From the NCBI RefSeq assembly GCF_019222765.1, contig NZ_CP078145.1, positions 7,626,001 to 7,690,000 of the forward strand: a DNA stretch of 64,000 bases. Reading direction: 5' to 3'. Made by a program: the position numbers and the translations under genes. Below the pieces are notes generated by a model that was given only the letters and a program-made list of their open reading frames with translations, did not search any database and had not been told where the DNA came from. Positions 44,847 to 53,979 of the stretch are shown here, in pieces. The stretch comes from Nocardia iowensis (lineage in GTDB: Bacteria > Actinomycetota > Actinomycetes > Mycobacteriales > Mycobacteriaceae). Each line of letters begins with the position of its first letter. The first letter of the stretch is position 1.

Positions 44847-45779
44847 GTGGCACGAATGAGCGAGCCCAGCCCGTATGTGGAATTCGACCGCAAACAGTGG
44901 CGCACACTGCGTAAGTCGACTCCCCTGGTGCTCACCGAGGAAGAACTGCGGGGCCTGCGCGGTCTCGGCGAACAGATCGACCTCGAAGAAGTAGCGGAGG
45001 TGTATCTGCCGCTCGCTCGACTCATCCACTTGCAGGTCGCCGCGCGCCAGCGATTGTTCGCCGCGACCGCCACCTTCCTCGGCGAGACGCACCCCGATCA
45101 GCAGGTGCCTTTCGTGATCGGTGTCGCGGGCAGCGTCGCGGTCGGTAAATCCACCACGGCGCGCGTGCTGCAGGCGCTGCTGTCCCGCTGGGATCACCAT
45201 CCGCGGGTGGATCTGGTGACCACCGACGGATTCCTCTATCCCACCGCGGAACTCACCCGCCGCGGCATCATGCACCGCAAGGGCTTCCCGGAAAGCTACG
45301 ACCGCCGCAAGCTGCTGCGATTCGTCACCGAGGTGAAATCCGGTGCGCCCGAGGTGTGCGCGCCGGTGTATTCGCACATCTCCTACAACATCGTGCCCGG
45401 CAAGTTCCACTGCGTGCGGCAACCCGACATTCTCATCGTCGAGGGCCTGAACGTGCTGCAGACCGGGCCGCGGCTGATGGTTTCGGACCTGTTCGACTTC
45501 TCGATCTACGTCGACGCCCGCATCGAGGACATCGAGAAGTGGTATGTGCAAAGGTTTCTCGCGCTGCGCAAGACCGCGTTCGCGAATCCGAACGCGCATT
45601 TCCACCACTACGCCGCCTTCACCGATGAGCAGGCCACCGCGGCGGCGCAGGAGATCTGGAACAACACCAACCGCCCGAATCTGGTGGAGAACATTCTGCC
45701 GACCCGGCCAAGGGCCACCCTGGTGTTACGCAAGGACGCCGACCACAGCATCAATAGACTGCGACTGCGTAAATTGTGA
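44847..45779 (+). CDS. coaA: Type I pantothenate kinase
   Basis: A 310-residue kinase for the first step of coenzyme A synthesis. It has the P-loop [18 protein letters not shown] near residues 91-108, the substrate region [12 protein letters not shown] with GFPESYDRR, and IVEGLNVLQ. The N-terminus [20 protein letters not shown] matches mycobacterial CoaA when read from GTG 44847; ATG 44856 would remove three residues. It is convergent with the next gene, with 6 bases between stops. Confidence 0.96.
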   Translation: MARMSEPSPYVEFDRKQWRTLRKSTPLVLTEEELRGLRGLGEQIDLEEVAEVYLPLARLIHLQVAARQRLFAATATFLGETHPDQQVPFVIGVAGSVAVGKSTTARVLQALLSRWDHHPRVDLVTTDGFLYPTAELTRRGIMHRKGFPESYDRRKLLRFVTEVKSGAPEVCAPVYSHISYNIVPGKFHCVRQPDILIVEGLNVLQTGPRLMVSDLFDFSIYVDARIEDIEKWYVQRFLALRKTAFANPNAHFHHYAAFTDEQATAAAQEIWNNTNRPNLVENILPTRPRATLVLRKDADHSINRLRLRKL

Positions 45780-45785
45780 TCCCGC

Positions 45786-46391
45786 TTACAATTTCCACGC
45801 TTCATCGAGGCGTTTTGCCACATTGATATCGCGGGCCGCGGCAATGTGCGGTTTCTCGATCTCCTTGGCGATATAGCGGGCGATGAATCGCCGGATCTCC
45901 TGGTCGACGCTGGCGAGGATGCGCAGGAGCTGCCCGCGAATGGTGTCGGTGGCGACGTTGATCCGGACATCGCTGGATCGCGGGGTGGCGATGTCGATGA
46001 CTACGCGTAGCGGCTCGGCGGCGCGCACGATCAGGTGCAGGTGGATATTGCCGTCGACCTCGAAGCGATGCTTGTCCAGCGCTAGATCAATGAGCATGTC
46101 CACGCTCAGCGGGATCTTCAGCGCGAACGAGATCACTTCCTCGATATCGCGGCGCACCTCGGCTTGACCGAGCTGCACCTGCGCGCTGGCCTTCGCCAAC
46201 CGGCCCGGCCCGACGCCGATCGGGCCGAAATCGAATGCGGCACCGGTCAACTGGTCGAACGCGCCGAGTATGCGCTGCTCGGTAGCGGCGTATTCGAGGA
46301 ACCGGCGCCCGAACTCCTCGTAGCTGATGTAAGGCACCGCCTCAGGCGCTGCCCCGCGCTGCCCGTCGGAGCGGCTGTCGAGGTCGCTCAT
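45786..46391 (-). CDS. Conserved hypothetical protein downstream of Z-FPP synthase
   Basis: A 201-residue soluble alpha/beta protein. ATG 46391 was chosen because the upstream 26 codons overlap a non-coding stretch and the next gene's end. It has an amphipathic N-terminus (YEEFGRRFLEYAATEQRILG), a central strand region (DGNIHLHLIVRAAEPLRVVI) and a helical end. It begins 16 bases after the prenyl-synthase stop on the same strand, so the two are probably cotranscribed. The family is not recognised. Confidence 0.7.
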   Translation of the reverse strand: MSDLDSRSDGQRGAAPEAVPYISYEEFGRRFLEYAATEQRILGAFDQLTGAAFDFGPIGVGPGRLAKASAQVQLGQAEVRRDIEEVISFALKIPLSVDMLIDLALDKHRFEVDGNIHLHLIVRAAEPLRVVIDIATPRSSDVRINVATDTIRGQLLRILASVDQEIRRFIARYIAKEIEKPHIAAARDINVAKRLDEAWKL

Positions 46392-46407
46392 GACGCACCG
46401 CCGGGAG

Positions 46408-47187
46408 TCAGATGCCGAAGCGGCGATGCCGTGCGGCGAAGTCGCGCAGTGCCCGCAGGAAGTCCACACGCCGAAATTCCGGCCAGTATGCCTCGGTGAA
46501 CCATATCTCCGAGTATGCGCTCTGCCACAGCAGGAATCCGGAGAGTCGCTGTTCCCCAGAGGTACGAATGACCAGATCCGGGTCCGGCTGGCCGGAGGTG
46601 TAGAGGTGCTGGCCGATGGCGTTCACGGTGATCGACTGCACCAGGTCCTCGCCGGTCTCCCCCGCGGCGATCTCCTGGCGAACCAGCGAGCGCACCGCGT
46701 CGGTGATCTCCTGCCTGCCGCCGTAGCCGACGGCCACGTTGACGTGCACGCCGTCCCGGCCTTCGGTGCGTTCGGCGGCCGTGCGCAGGCGTTTCGCGAT
46801 CAGCTCCGGGAACCCGTCGAGCGAGCCGACGATCCGTACGCTCCAATTCTGTTCCGGCGCCGATAGTTCCTCGACCACGTCGGTGATCACCTCGAACAGC
46901 GTCTCCAGCTCGTCGGGATCGCGCTGCAAGTTCTCGGTGGAGAGCAGGTAGACGGTGACCATCTCGATGCCCTCGGCCTGACACCAGCCGACCAGCTCGG
47001 CGATCTTCACCGCGCCGACCCGATGCCCATGGCTCACATCGGTGAAGCCGTTTTCGCGGGCCCAGCGCCGATTACCATCGCACATCACCGCGACGTGCCG
47101 GGGATGTTGTTTGCCGGCCAGCTGCTTGGTCAGCCGGGCCTCGTAGATGCGATACGGCAAACCCCGCACCTGAACCGGAAGCTCCAC
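46408..47187 (-). CDS. Short-chain Z-isoprenyl diphosphate synthase (Z-FPP synthase type)
   Basis: A 259-residue cis-prenyltransferase. It has the diphosphate/Mg Asp in HVAVMCDGNRRWARENG, the EIM/YLLSTENLQRDPDEL helix, and the C-terminal RTSGEQRLSGFLLWQSAYSE and W-P-rich end. The nearest known relative by context is Rv1086, which makes omega,E,Z-farnesyl diphosphate for decaprenyl phosphate and arabinogalactan synthesis. Chain length is inferred from that orthology. The IspH product pool upstream in the window supplies its substrate. Confidence 0.9.
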   Translation of the reverse strand: MELPVQVRGLPYRIYEARLTKQLAGKQHPRHVAVMCDGNRRWARENGFTDVSHGHRVGAVKIAELVGWCQAEGIEMVTVYLLSTENLQRDPDELETLFEVITDVVEELSAPEQNWSVRIVGSLDGFPELIAKRLRTAAERTEGRDGVHVNVAVGYGGRQEITDAVRSLVRQEIAAGETGEDLVQSITVNAIGQHLYTSGQPDPDLVIRTSGEQRLSGFLLWQSAYSEIWFTEAYWPEFRRVDFLRALRDFAARHRRFGI

Positions 47188-47307
47188 GCGGCCACCCTAC
47201 GCCCCGGGGCGAGGATCCTGGCACCGACCGGGTATCCCGGTACAGTGACGGAGGACCGGAACCTACGGTTCCGTAGGTTACCGGCGAGTGGAACCAGGAG
47301 GTAGCTC

Positions 47308-48024
47308 GTGTCCGAATCTGTCGGCGGCGGTGACACCAGGGTGGTCGAAGACCAGGGATCAGCGAGCGAGGCGCTGGCCGCCGCGCTCGGCAAACCCCGG
47401 ATGCGCGGCTGGATCCACACCTGGGCGGTTGGCATCGCGGCCATCGCGGCCATCGTGCTGATCGCCAAGGCAGCGACCATCTCGGCGACCGCGGGATGGT
47501 CAACCGCCGTCTACGGGCTGACCGTGTGCGGATTGTTCGGCATCAGCGCGGTCTACCACCGGGTGACCTGGCCGACCCCGCAGGCCCGGATCCGGATGAA
47601 GCGGGCGGACCACTCGATGATCTTTCTGTTCATCGCGGGCAGCTATACCCCCTTCGCCCTGCTCGGCCTGCCCGGCCGCACCGGGCAGACGCTGCTCATC
47701 GTGGTGTGGGCCGGTGCGCTGGCCGGTGTCGCGCTGAAACTGTTGTGGCCCACCGCGCCCCGCTGGGTCGGCGTGCCGCTCTACCTGCTGCTCGGCTGGG
47801 CGATCGTGCCGGTCGCCGGCCAGCTGAACACCCAGATCGGCATCGCGCCGCTGATCCTGCTGCTGGTCGGCGGGCTGTTCTACAGTGGCGGCGCCATTCT
47901 CTACGCCACCAAGTGGCCGAACCCGTGGCCGACCGTCTTCGGTCATCACGAGTTCTTCCATGCCGCGACGGTGCTCGCCGCCCTCACCCACTACATCGCG
48001 GTCTGGCTCGTCGTCCTGCGCTGA
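47308..48024 (+). CDS. trhA: Hemolysin III family membrane protein (TrhA/YqfA)
   Basis: A 238-residue PAQR-like protein with seven hydrophobic helices. Conserved residues are the Ser and His of FGISAVYHRVTW, the Asp of RADHSMIFLFIAGSYTPF and the late GHHEFFHAATVLAALTHY. The family is a metal-dependent membrane hydrolase group linked to membrane energetics; the hemolysin name is historical. GTG 47308 follows AGGAGG. It is divergent from the Z-FPP synthase, as in mycobacteria. Confidence 0.92.
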   Translation: MSESVGGGDTRVVEDQGSASEALAAALGKPRMRGWIHTWAVGIAAIAAIVLIAKAATISATAGWSTAVYGLTVCGLFGISAVYHRVTWPTPQARIRMKRADHSMIFLFIAGSYTPFALLGLPGRTGQTLLIVVWAGALAGVALKLLWPTAPRWVGVPLYLLLGWAIVPVAGQLNTQIGIAPLILLLVGGLFYSGGAILYATKWPNPWPTVFGHHEFFHAATVLAALTHYIAVWLVVLR

Positions 48025-48121
48025 TCGGGGCGAACGGCCGACGCAACGGCCCGGCTGTGCCGTTTTCGCCGTTCCCGCAATAAAGTCGGCAACGAGAACG
48101 GAACGAGACGGGGCAGCAACG

Positions 48122-48199
48122 ATGGCACAGCAGAGGATCGACGCCTGCCGCAGCATGACGCTGCCGGTCCGGGCGCACGCGTGCGGGCGAACGCCATGA
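48122..48199 (+). CDS. 25-residue leader ORF overlapping the cyclase start
   Basis: ATG 48122 to TGA 48199 gives MAQQRIDACRSMTLPVRAHA followed by CGRTP. The stop overlaps the cyclase ATG 48196 as ATGA, and GGGGCAGCAACG lies before the start. Two cysteines and several arginines are in the short peptide. It may couple or attenuate translation of the cyclase. If the cyclase starts at GTG 48181 the arrangement has less meaning. Confidence 0.35.
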   Translation: MAQQRIDACRSMTLPVRAHACGRTP

Positions 48200-49794
48200 T
48201 CGCCCGGCTGGTCATCTGGGCGCTCAAGGCCCGCGGGGGTCTGGCGGCGGTGGTGATCACCGCCAACCTCAGCGGTCTCGCGGTGATCATTACCGAGCTG
48301 TGGCTCAGCGGGTCGCTCAGCAGACTCGGCCCGGATTGGATTCGGTCGACGGTACTGGTCGGCATCTATCCCACCCTCGGCTTCCTGGTCGGAGTCGCGC
48401 TCGCCATCCGGGACCGGTCCTCCCATTTCGGCTGGCTGGATCAGGGCCGCAAACCGACCGAGGCGGAGGCGCGGCAGCTGCTGCGCCTGCCGATCATCAT
48501 CACCGCTCGCGCGTTCGCGGTGTGGATCACCGGCGTCATCGTGGCCACCGTGACGCTCATGCGGGTGACGCCGGACAACGACCCCGCGGTGATGGCGGCC
48601 CTGTTCACCTTCGGCGGGTTCGAATCGGTCGGGCTGACCTTCCTCATCGTGGATCGGCTGATCCGCCCGACCATTCCGGTGGTGGCCGCGGTGCTCGGCC
48701 CGACCATGCACTGGAGTTCCTCGGTGCTGGTGCGGGTGGTGGTGAGCTGGGCGGTGGCGGCGGCGCTGCCGCTGCTGATGCTGATCGTGGTGCTGGGCAA
48801 TCCGGTCGCCGATCCGGCCGACCGGGTGCGCACCGCCATCTACCTCTCGGTGGTCGGCCTCGCCGTCGGTGCGCTGGCCACCGCCTTCCTTGCCCGCGCG
48901 GTGGCAACGCCGATGCGCACGCTGCGTCGCGCGCTCGACCGCATCACCAGGGGCGATCTCGATGTGCGGGTGCCGGTGGGCAGCACCAGTGAGATCGGGC
49001 GGCTGGAGAACTCGGTCAACGAGCTGGTCGCCAATCTGCGTGAGCGGCAACGGATGCGGGACCTGTTCGGCAGGCACGTCGGCACCGAGGTGGCCGAGCG
49101 CGCGCTGGCCGGCGGCGTCGATCTGACCGGTGACGTGCGGGAGGTGACCGCGCTGTTCGTGGACGTGACCGGCTCGGTCGAACTGTCCACCGGGCTGCCC
49201 CCGGAAGAGTTCGTCGCCAAGCTGAACCGGCTGCTCGCGACCGTCGTCACCGCCACCGAGGAGAACAACGGGCTGGTCAACAAGTTCGAGGGCGACGCGG
49301 CGTTGTGCATCTTCGGCGCCCCGATCGCCCTGCGCGACAACGCCACTCCCGCACTGCGCGCCGCGCGCCGGATCCGTGACGAGGTGGTCGCGACCGGCGA
49401 ACTCGACGTCGGCATCGGTGTCGCGCATGGACTGGTCTTCGCGGGCGACGTCGGCACCGACACCCGCCTCGAGTACACCGTAATCGGCGACGCGGTCAAC
49501 GAGGCCGCGCGCCTCACCACCGAGGCCAAAGAGGCTCCCCGGCGAATTCTGGTGAGCGGCACCGTCATCGAAGCCGCCGCACCGCACGAACGCGCGAAAT
49601 GGACGCTCTACGAGACGATCCTGCTGCGCGGCATGAAAAAACCGACGGCCTGCTGGACCGACACCCACCAGCGCCCCACCAGCACGCCGAGCGTCAACGG
49701 CTCGCAAGCAGCCGCACCGAGCGGCACCGCGGACCCCAACACCGAACGCAGCGCGGTAGCCGAAGTCCGCACCGCCGCAACCGAAACCGACTGA
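48196..49794 (+). CDS. Membrane-bound class III adenylate/guanylate cyclase with HAMP
   Basis: A protein of about 532 residues with six membrane helices (residues about 5-230), a HAMP linker (LARAVATPMRTLRRALDRIT) and a class III cyclase domain. Catalytic residues are visible: metal Asp in LFVDVTGS, Lys-Phe-x-Gly-Asp in NKFEGDAALCIFGAP, and the Asn and Arg of GDAVNEAARL. The purine-selecting position is Thr in LEYTVIGD, as in several mycobacterial cyclases. A disordered Ala/Thr tail ends it. It would turn a membrane signal into cAMP. Alternative start: GTG 48181. Confidence 0.9.
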   Translation: MIARLVIWALKARGGLAAVVITANLSGLAVIITELWLSGSLSRLGPDWIRSTVLVGIYPTLGFLVGVALAIRDRSSHFGWLDQGRKPTEAEARQLLRLPIIITARAFAVWITGVIVATVTLMRVTPDNDPAVMAALFTFGGFESVGLTFLIVDRLIRPTIPVVAAVLGPTMHWSSSVLVRVVVSWAVAAALPLLMLIVVLGNPVADPADRVRTAIYLSVVGLAVGALATAFLARAVATPMRTLRRALDRITRGDLDVRVPVGSTSEIGRLENSVNELVANLRERQRMRDLFGRHVGTEVAERALAGGVDLTGDVREVTALFVDVTGSVELSTGLPPEEFVAKLNRLLATVVTATEENNGLVNKFEGDAALCIFGAPIALRDNATPALRAARRIRDEVVATGELDVGIGVAHGLVFAGDVGTDTRLEYTVIGDAVNEAARLTTEAKEAPRRILVSGTVIEAAAPHERAKWTLYETILLRGMKKPTACWTDTHQRPTSTPSVNGSQAAAPSGTADPNTERSAVAEVRTAATETD

Positions 49795-49842
49795 GTCACC
49801 GGCCTGGCGCATGCTCACCCGACACGGCACTCACGGCGGTAC

Positions 49843-50230
49843 GGGTCACAGACCTTCGCACACCGACCTACCATGGCACTCATGGCGGGCACCGGGTCAC
49901 AGACCTTCCGCACCCTGGCCGCCACGGCACCAATGCCGGACCACGGATCACAGACTCTCCGCACGCCTCACAGCGACTACAACCGCTGTGGCCCATCGAC
50001 AGCCTCTGTGCGCGGTTCGGGCCTCCCCGGGGTCCAGCGTTCCAGAGCTGCGCGAAAGCGCGGCGGCGGATGTCACCGGCAGGCGGCGGGTCACAGACCC
50101 TCCGCACGCCTCACAGCGACTACAACCGCTGTGACGCGTCGAGAGTCTCTGTGACCCCGGGTCGGGCCGGCGGGTCTAGCGTTCCAGAGCTGCGCGGAGT
50201 TCGGCGGCGGTTGTCACGGAGAGGTCGCAG
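49843..50230. repeat. Tandem duplication at the 3' end of the DUF255 gene
   Basis: Two units of 142-143 bases lie head to tail (49945-50087 and 50088-about 50230). They share GATCACAGAC(T/C)CTCCGCACG, a 7-base-stem hairpin CACAGCG/CGCTGTG (49969-49990, 50112-50133) and AGCGTTCCAGAGCTGCGCG. Two shorter copies of GGGTCACAGACCTT precede them at 49843 and 49894. The second unit contains the last codons and stop of the DUF255 gene. The 49795-50175 gap otherwise holds nothing recognisable. Confidence 0.85.
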
Positions 50231-52215
50231 ACCGAGCCGCGGCAGACGTAGGCGGCTGGCTGGCCGTGCATCAGCGGGCGGTCGGCCAATAGGGGTACCG
50301 AGTTGGGTGCGGCGGCGAGGACTACCGAGCCGCCGGGGGCTGCAGTTCGGGCGGTGGCGAGGAGTTCGCTTGGGTCGCTGGTTGGCTCGGTGGCGATGGC
50401 GATCTGGAGGGGGCCGCGGAGGGCGGCTTCGGCGACCGTGAGCCATTGACCAGCGGAGCGCGGGGCGCGGGCCAGGACGACCGCGCCGCGCTGGAGGGTT
50501 TGCTCGGCCAGTGCGCGGTAGGGGACGGCGCGGTCGGGGTCGCTCGCGGCAGCTGCGGTGAGCAGGGCTTCGGCGAGCGAGGAGGCGCCTGCGGGGGTGG
50601 CGCCATCGATGGGATCGCGGGGGCGGGTGACCAGCGTTTCGGCGTCATCGGCGGTGTCGAACCAGCTGCCGGGGATGTTCGGGTCGGCGAAGTGCTGGAT
50701 CGCCGTGTCCAGCAGGTGTTGTGCTTCATCGAGCCAGTTGAGTTCGCCGGTGGCCTGATGCAGGGCGAGCAGGCCGGTGACGAGCCAGGCATAGTCCTCC
50801 AGCACGCCGGGAGATGTTCCGGCGATCCCGTTCAGCGAGGCGCGGCGGACCCGGCCGTCGATTACCTGCTCGGACAACAGGAATCGCGCGCAACGAGCGG
50901 CGGCGCTCACCCAGTCGTCCACACCAAGCGCGGCACCCGCCTCGGCCAACGCGGTGATCGCGATGCCGTTCCACGCGGTGACCACCTTGTCGTCGCGGTC
51001 CGGTTGGGGGCGGCCGTCGCGGGCCGTGCGGAGGGCGTCCCGGATCCGTTCGAGACGGTCGTGTTCGGCGGGGTCGGTGTATCGGGTGAGCACCGAGGTG
51101 CCCTGCTCGAAGTTCCCTGCGGTCGTCACGCCGAAAACCTCTGCGGCCCAGGCGCCGTCGATGGACCCGAGTTCGCCGTTCAGCTCGGCGGGTGTCCAGA
51201 CGTAGGTCGCGCCCTCCACCCCCGGCCGCCCCGGCTCGAGGTGCGTGTCGGCGTCGAGCGCGGAGGCGAAACCGCCGTGTTCGGTGCCGAGATCATCGAG
51301 CAGGAACTGCGCGGTTTCGCGAGTTATCCTGCGCGCCAACGGCTCCCGCTCCCCCTCCGGGGTGCGTCTCGCCAAATGTGCGTACGCGCGCAACAATTGG
51401 GCATTGTCGTAGAGCATCTTCTCGAAATGCGGTATCACCCAGGCGGCGTCGACTGAGTAACGCGCGAAACCGCCGCGCAGCTGGTCGTAGATGCCGCCAC
51501 GGGCCATGGCCTCGGCGGTCCGGGTCACCGCCGCGAGCACGGCCGGGTCACCGGTGCGTTCCCAGCTGCGCAGCAGACCCTCCAGTAGCGCCGACGGCGG
51601 AAACTTAGGCGCCCCACCGAATCCGGCGTGCTTGTGGTCCTCGTCGCGCAATACCGCGGCGACCGCGCGGTCGAGCAGTTCCGCGGTGATGGTGAAGTCC
51701 GAGTCGGGCAATCCGGCGGCCTGCGCCTGCAGTGCCTCGGTCACCTGGGCGGACGCCTTGTGCACCTCGTCGCGCCGGTGCTGCCAGGTATCGGTGATCG
51801 CGGTGAGCAACTGGGTGAACGACGGCATACCGCCCCGCGGCAGCTTCGGGTAGTAGGTGCCGCAGTAGAACGGCTCGCCGTCCGGCGTGAGGAAACACGT
51901 CATCGGCCACCCGCCCTGACCGGTCATCGCGACCGTGGCGTTCATGTAGACCGCGTCCAGGTCGGGCCGCTCCTCCCGATCCACCTTCACACAGACGAAG
52001 TTCTCGTTCATCAACTCGGCGGTCGCCACATCCTCGAACGACTCGTGCGCCATCACATGACACCAGTGGCACGATGCGTACCCCACCGAGAGCAGGATCG
52101 GGACATCCCGCTCCCGCGCCTCGGCCAGTGCCTGGGCATCCCACTCCTGCCAGTGCACCGGATTGTCCGCGTGCTGCCGCAGGTACGGAGAGGTCGCGTT
52201 CCCGAGCCGGTTCAT
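50176..52215 (-). CDS. DUF255 thioredoxin-domain protein (YyaL/SPATA20 type)
   Basis: A 679-residue protein. The N-terminal thioredoxin-like domain has SVGYASCHWCHVMAHESFED, with the CHWC redox pair, and REERPDLDAVYMNATVAMTG. The remainder is an (alpha/alpha)-barrel like glycosidase/N-acylglucosamine epimerase folds, with WVIPHFEKMLYDNAQLLRAY and VVTAWNGIAITALAEAG. The family is widespread and its substrate is unknown. The 3' end lies in a tandem duplication, so its last residues are copied downstream out of frame use. Confidence 0.92.
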   Translation of the reverse strand: MNRLGNATSPYLRQHADNPVHWQEWDAQALAEARERDVPILLSVGYASCHWCHVMAHESFEDVATAELMNENFVCVKVDREERPDLDAVYMNATVAMTGQGGWPMTCFLTPDGEPFYCGTYYPKLPRGGMPSFTQLLTAITDTWQHRRDEVHKASAQVTEALQAQAAGLPDSDFTITAELLDRAVAAVLRDEDHKHAGFGGAPKFPPSALLEGLLRSWERTGDPAVLAAVTRTAEAMARGGIYDQLRGGFARYSVDAAWVIPHFEKMLYDNAQLLRAYAHLARRTPEGEREPLARRITRETAQFLLDDLGTEHGGFASALDADTHLEPGRPGVEGATYVWTPAELNGELGSIDGAWAAEVFGVTTAGNFEQGTSVLTRYTDPAEHDRLERIRDALRTARDGRPQPDRDDKVVTAWNGIAITALAEAGAALGVDDWVSAAARCARFLLSEQVIDGRVRRASLNGIAGTSPGVLEDYAWLVTGLLALHQATGELNWLDEAQHLLDTAIQHFADPNIPGSWFDTADDAETLVTRPRDPIDGATPAGASSLAEALLTAAAASDPDRAVPYRALAEQTLQRGAVVLARAPRSAGQWLTVAEAALRGPLQIAIATEPTSDPSELLATARTAAPGGSVVLAAAPNSVPLLADRPLMHGQPAAYVCRGSVCDLSVTTAAELRAALER

Positions 52216-52303
52216 GACTCCACCGTCTCACAGTCGGGGTGCCCAGGTCAGCAGGCAGTGGATCTGCCGGTGGTGCGCTACACCCGGCAAGTCGGCGTGG
52301 CGC

Positions 52304-52334
52304 TTGACTCTCTAGTTGCTGGAGCGGCCAGGGT
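52304..52334 (+). promoter_or_regulatory. MerR-type promoter/operator with long spacer
   Basis: TTGACT (52304-52309) is followed by the dyad CTCTAGTTGCTGGAG (52310-52324) and CAGGGT at 52329-52334, giving a 19-base spacer. A long spacer with a dyad inside it is the mark of MerR-family promoters. The GyrI-like ATG is 7 bases further on, near-leaderless. Confidence 0.6.
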
Positions 52335-52340
52335 GGCGGA

Positions 52341-52904
52341 ATGAAACTCGACCTGGCCAAGACCGACAAGCACTACAACGACGCACCGACAGAACCGACG
52401 CTGCGCACCTTCGACACCTACGGCTATCTGACGGTCACCGGTTCAGGCGCCCCGGCGGGCCCTGAGTACACCTCGGCCGTCGAGACGTTGTACCGCGCCG
52501 CGTACGGCGCCAAGAAGATCGCGAAGTCGGCCGGACACGACTTCGTGGTACCGAAGCTGGAGGGTCTGTGGTGGGTGGAATCAGACGAACCCCCACTCAC
52601 GGTGCCCCGTGAGCAATGGCACTGGAAGCTGATGATCCGCATGCCGGATGTGGTCACCGCGGACATGGTGCGCGGGGCGACCTTCGAGCGGATCACCGAA
52701 GGGGACGCGGTTCAGGTGCTGCACGTCGGCCCGTACGCGACCGAACCGGAGACACTGGCCAGGATGGACGCGTTCATGTCCGCCCACGGCCTCACGATGA
52801 ACGGCCGCCACCACGAGATCTATCTGTCCGACCCACGCCGATCCGCGGCCGCGACGACCAAGACCATCCTGCGCCACCCGGCCCGTCGCCTCACCGAAAA
52901 ATAG
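52341..52904 (+). CDS. GyrI-like small-molecule-binding protein
   Basis: A 187-residue protein with the SHS2/GyrI-like fold. It has the opening MKLDLAKTDKHYNDAPTEPT, the binding-pocket segment LEGLWWVESDEPPLTVPREQ, and VLHVGPYATEPETLARMDAF near the end, as in the stand-alone subgroup related to BmrR and Rob effector domains. Such proteins bind or hydrolyse toxic hydrophobic compounds. The MerR-type promoter just upstream fits a drug-response role. No MerR gene is in the window. Confidence 0.85.
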   Translation: MKLDLAKTDKHYNDAPTEPTLRTFDTYGYLTVTGSGAPAGPEYTSAVETLYRAAYGAKKIAKSAGHDFVVPKLEGLWWVESDEPPLTVPREQWHWKLMIRMPDVVTADMVRGATFERITEGDAVQVLHVGPYATEPETLARMDAFMSAHGLTMNGRHHEIYLSDPRRSAAATTKTILRHPARRLTEK

Positions 52905-53205
52905 GATGCGCCGGTCGAATTCGACCCGATACAGTTCGAAACGCGCCCGGTGCGCGGACAACGGTGGATTCGCGGCTGTTCGGCGGATCCAGTAGCTCGA
53001 CCGGTAGAGCTACCACCGTCGGAATCTCTCCGTCGGCTCGAATACCCGTCGAGCCGAGGGTGTTCGGTGCCGACCGCGAATTCCGGCGCGCAGAACACGC
53101 ACCCACAGTGCACGGCACACGTTTCTTTGGTGTGCCCGAAATACGGTGGGGCGCGTATGAAATCGGGCCGATAAACCTGCATCCGGAGGAAAGGGCGGAA
53201 TTGCC
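52905..53205. other. Intergenic region without recognisable gene
   Basis: It contains a purine-rich stretch at its end (GGAGGAAAGGGCGGA, 53185-53199) that serves the next small ORF. I see no operator, repeat or protein-like frame. Confidence 0.5.
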
Positions 53206-53391
53206 ATGCGCAAATTCACCATCGCACGGCGCAACGACGACGCGCTCCGAAATATCGGTGCGGCTACCTCGTCGGTCCACGCCGAGCAACACGAACTGCA
53301 CCGCCACCACGGCGGGCGACTCGGCTACCAGCAAGCCGCGGCCCGCGAACTCTTGCTGCTCGCGGCCTCGACCATGGTGCGGATCCGTTAG
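53206..53391 (+). CDS. Small basic hypothetical protein
   Basis: A 61-residue His/Arg/Ala-rich frame starting MRKFTIARRNDDALRNIGAA, with a hydrophobic segment near the end (ARELLLLAASTMVRIR). GGAGGAAAGGGCGGA ends 6 bases before the ATG, which supports translation. Its stop is 9 bases from that of the convergent TIGR03086 gene. No family is recognised. Confidence 0.5.
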   Translation: MRKFTIARRNDDALRNIGAATSSVHAEQHELHRHHGGRLGYQQAAARELLLLAASTMVRIR

Positions 53392-53400
53392 CGAAACCCG

Positions 53401-53979
53401 CTACGGCGTCCGCGCCAGCACGTCGCGGCCGACGTAGCCGAGCAACCTGCGATGGGCGGGCGCCGCGTCCTCGACAGCCACTTCGGCGCCGAAGATGCCC
53501 GGCGCGCGGAACTTGTCGATGCCGCCCCTGGCCTGCATGGTGGCGAGAAGTTCGCCGCAGAGCTCGTCATCGGCCAGATCGGGCCGGTCGATGGCGACCG
53601 CGAGGTCGACGCCGTGCACGACCAACTCGGTGAGATGCACCATGGCCGCCAGCTGGGCGGGCAGTGCGCCCAGCGAGATGTGCACGGTGTTGTCCAGCGC
53701 GTCCGGCCGGTGCCAGGCCGCCCGATCCACCTCCGCCGCCGCCGCGTACGCGCCCTGCGGATCGCCGCCGAGCCAATCGGATTCGTGATCGGCGCCGGAA
53801 TCCGTGCCGCTCAACGCGGCCGCGAAGACGTGCATGCCGCCCACCGTGTGATTCAGCACGGTGCGCACGTCCCACTCCCGGCACGGAGTCGGCGCGGTCA
53901 TGGTGCCGTCGTCCAAGGCGGCGACGATGACGCTCGTCGCGTCGAGAGCACGGTCGATCTGTCCGATCACGTTGTCCAT
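53401..53979 (-). CDS. TIGR03086-family metal-binding protein
   Basis: A 192-residue DinB-like/maleylpyruvate-isomerase-superfamily protein. It has CREWDVRTVLNHTVGGMHVF (first His), HLTELVVHGVDLAVAIDRPD (second metal His) and a Pro-rich end. The family binds a divalent metal through three histidines and some members use mycothiol. ATG 53979 has GAAGGAAG upstream; the longer frame is ignored. It is a relative of the protein cut by the left edge of the window. Confidence 0.88.
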   Translation of the reverse strand: MDNVIGQIDRALDATSVIVAALDDGTMTAPTPCREWDVRTVLNHTVGGMHVFAAALSGTDSGADHESDWLGGDPQGAYAAAAEVDRAAWHRPDALDNTVHISLGALPAQLAAMVHLTELVVHGVDLAVAIDRPDLADDELCGELLATMQARGGIDKFRAPGIFGAEVAVEDAAPAHRRLLGYVGRDVLARTP

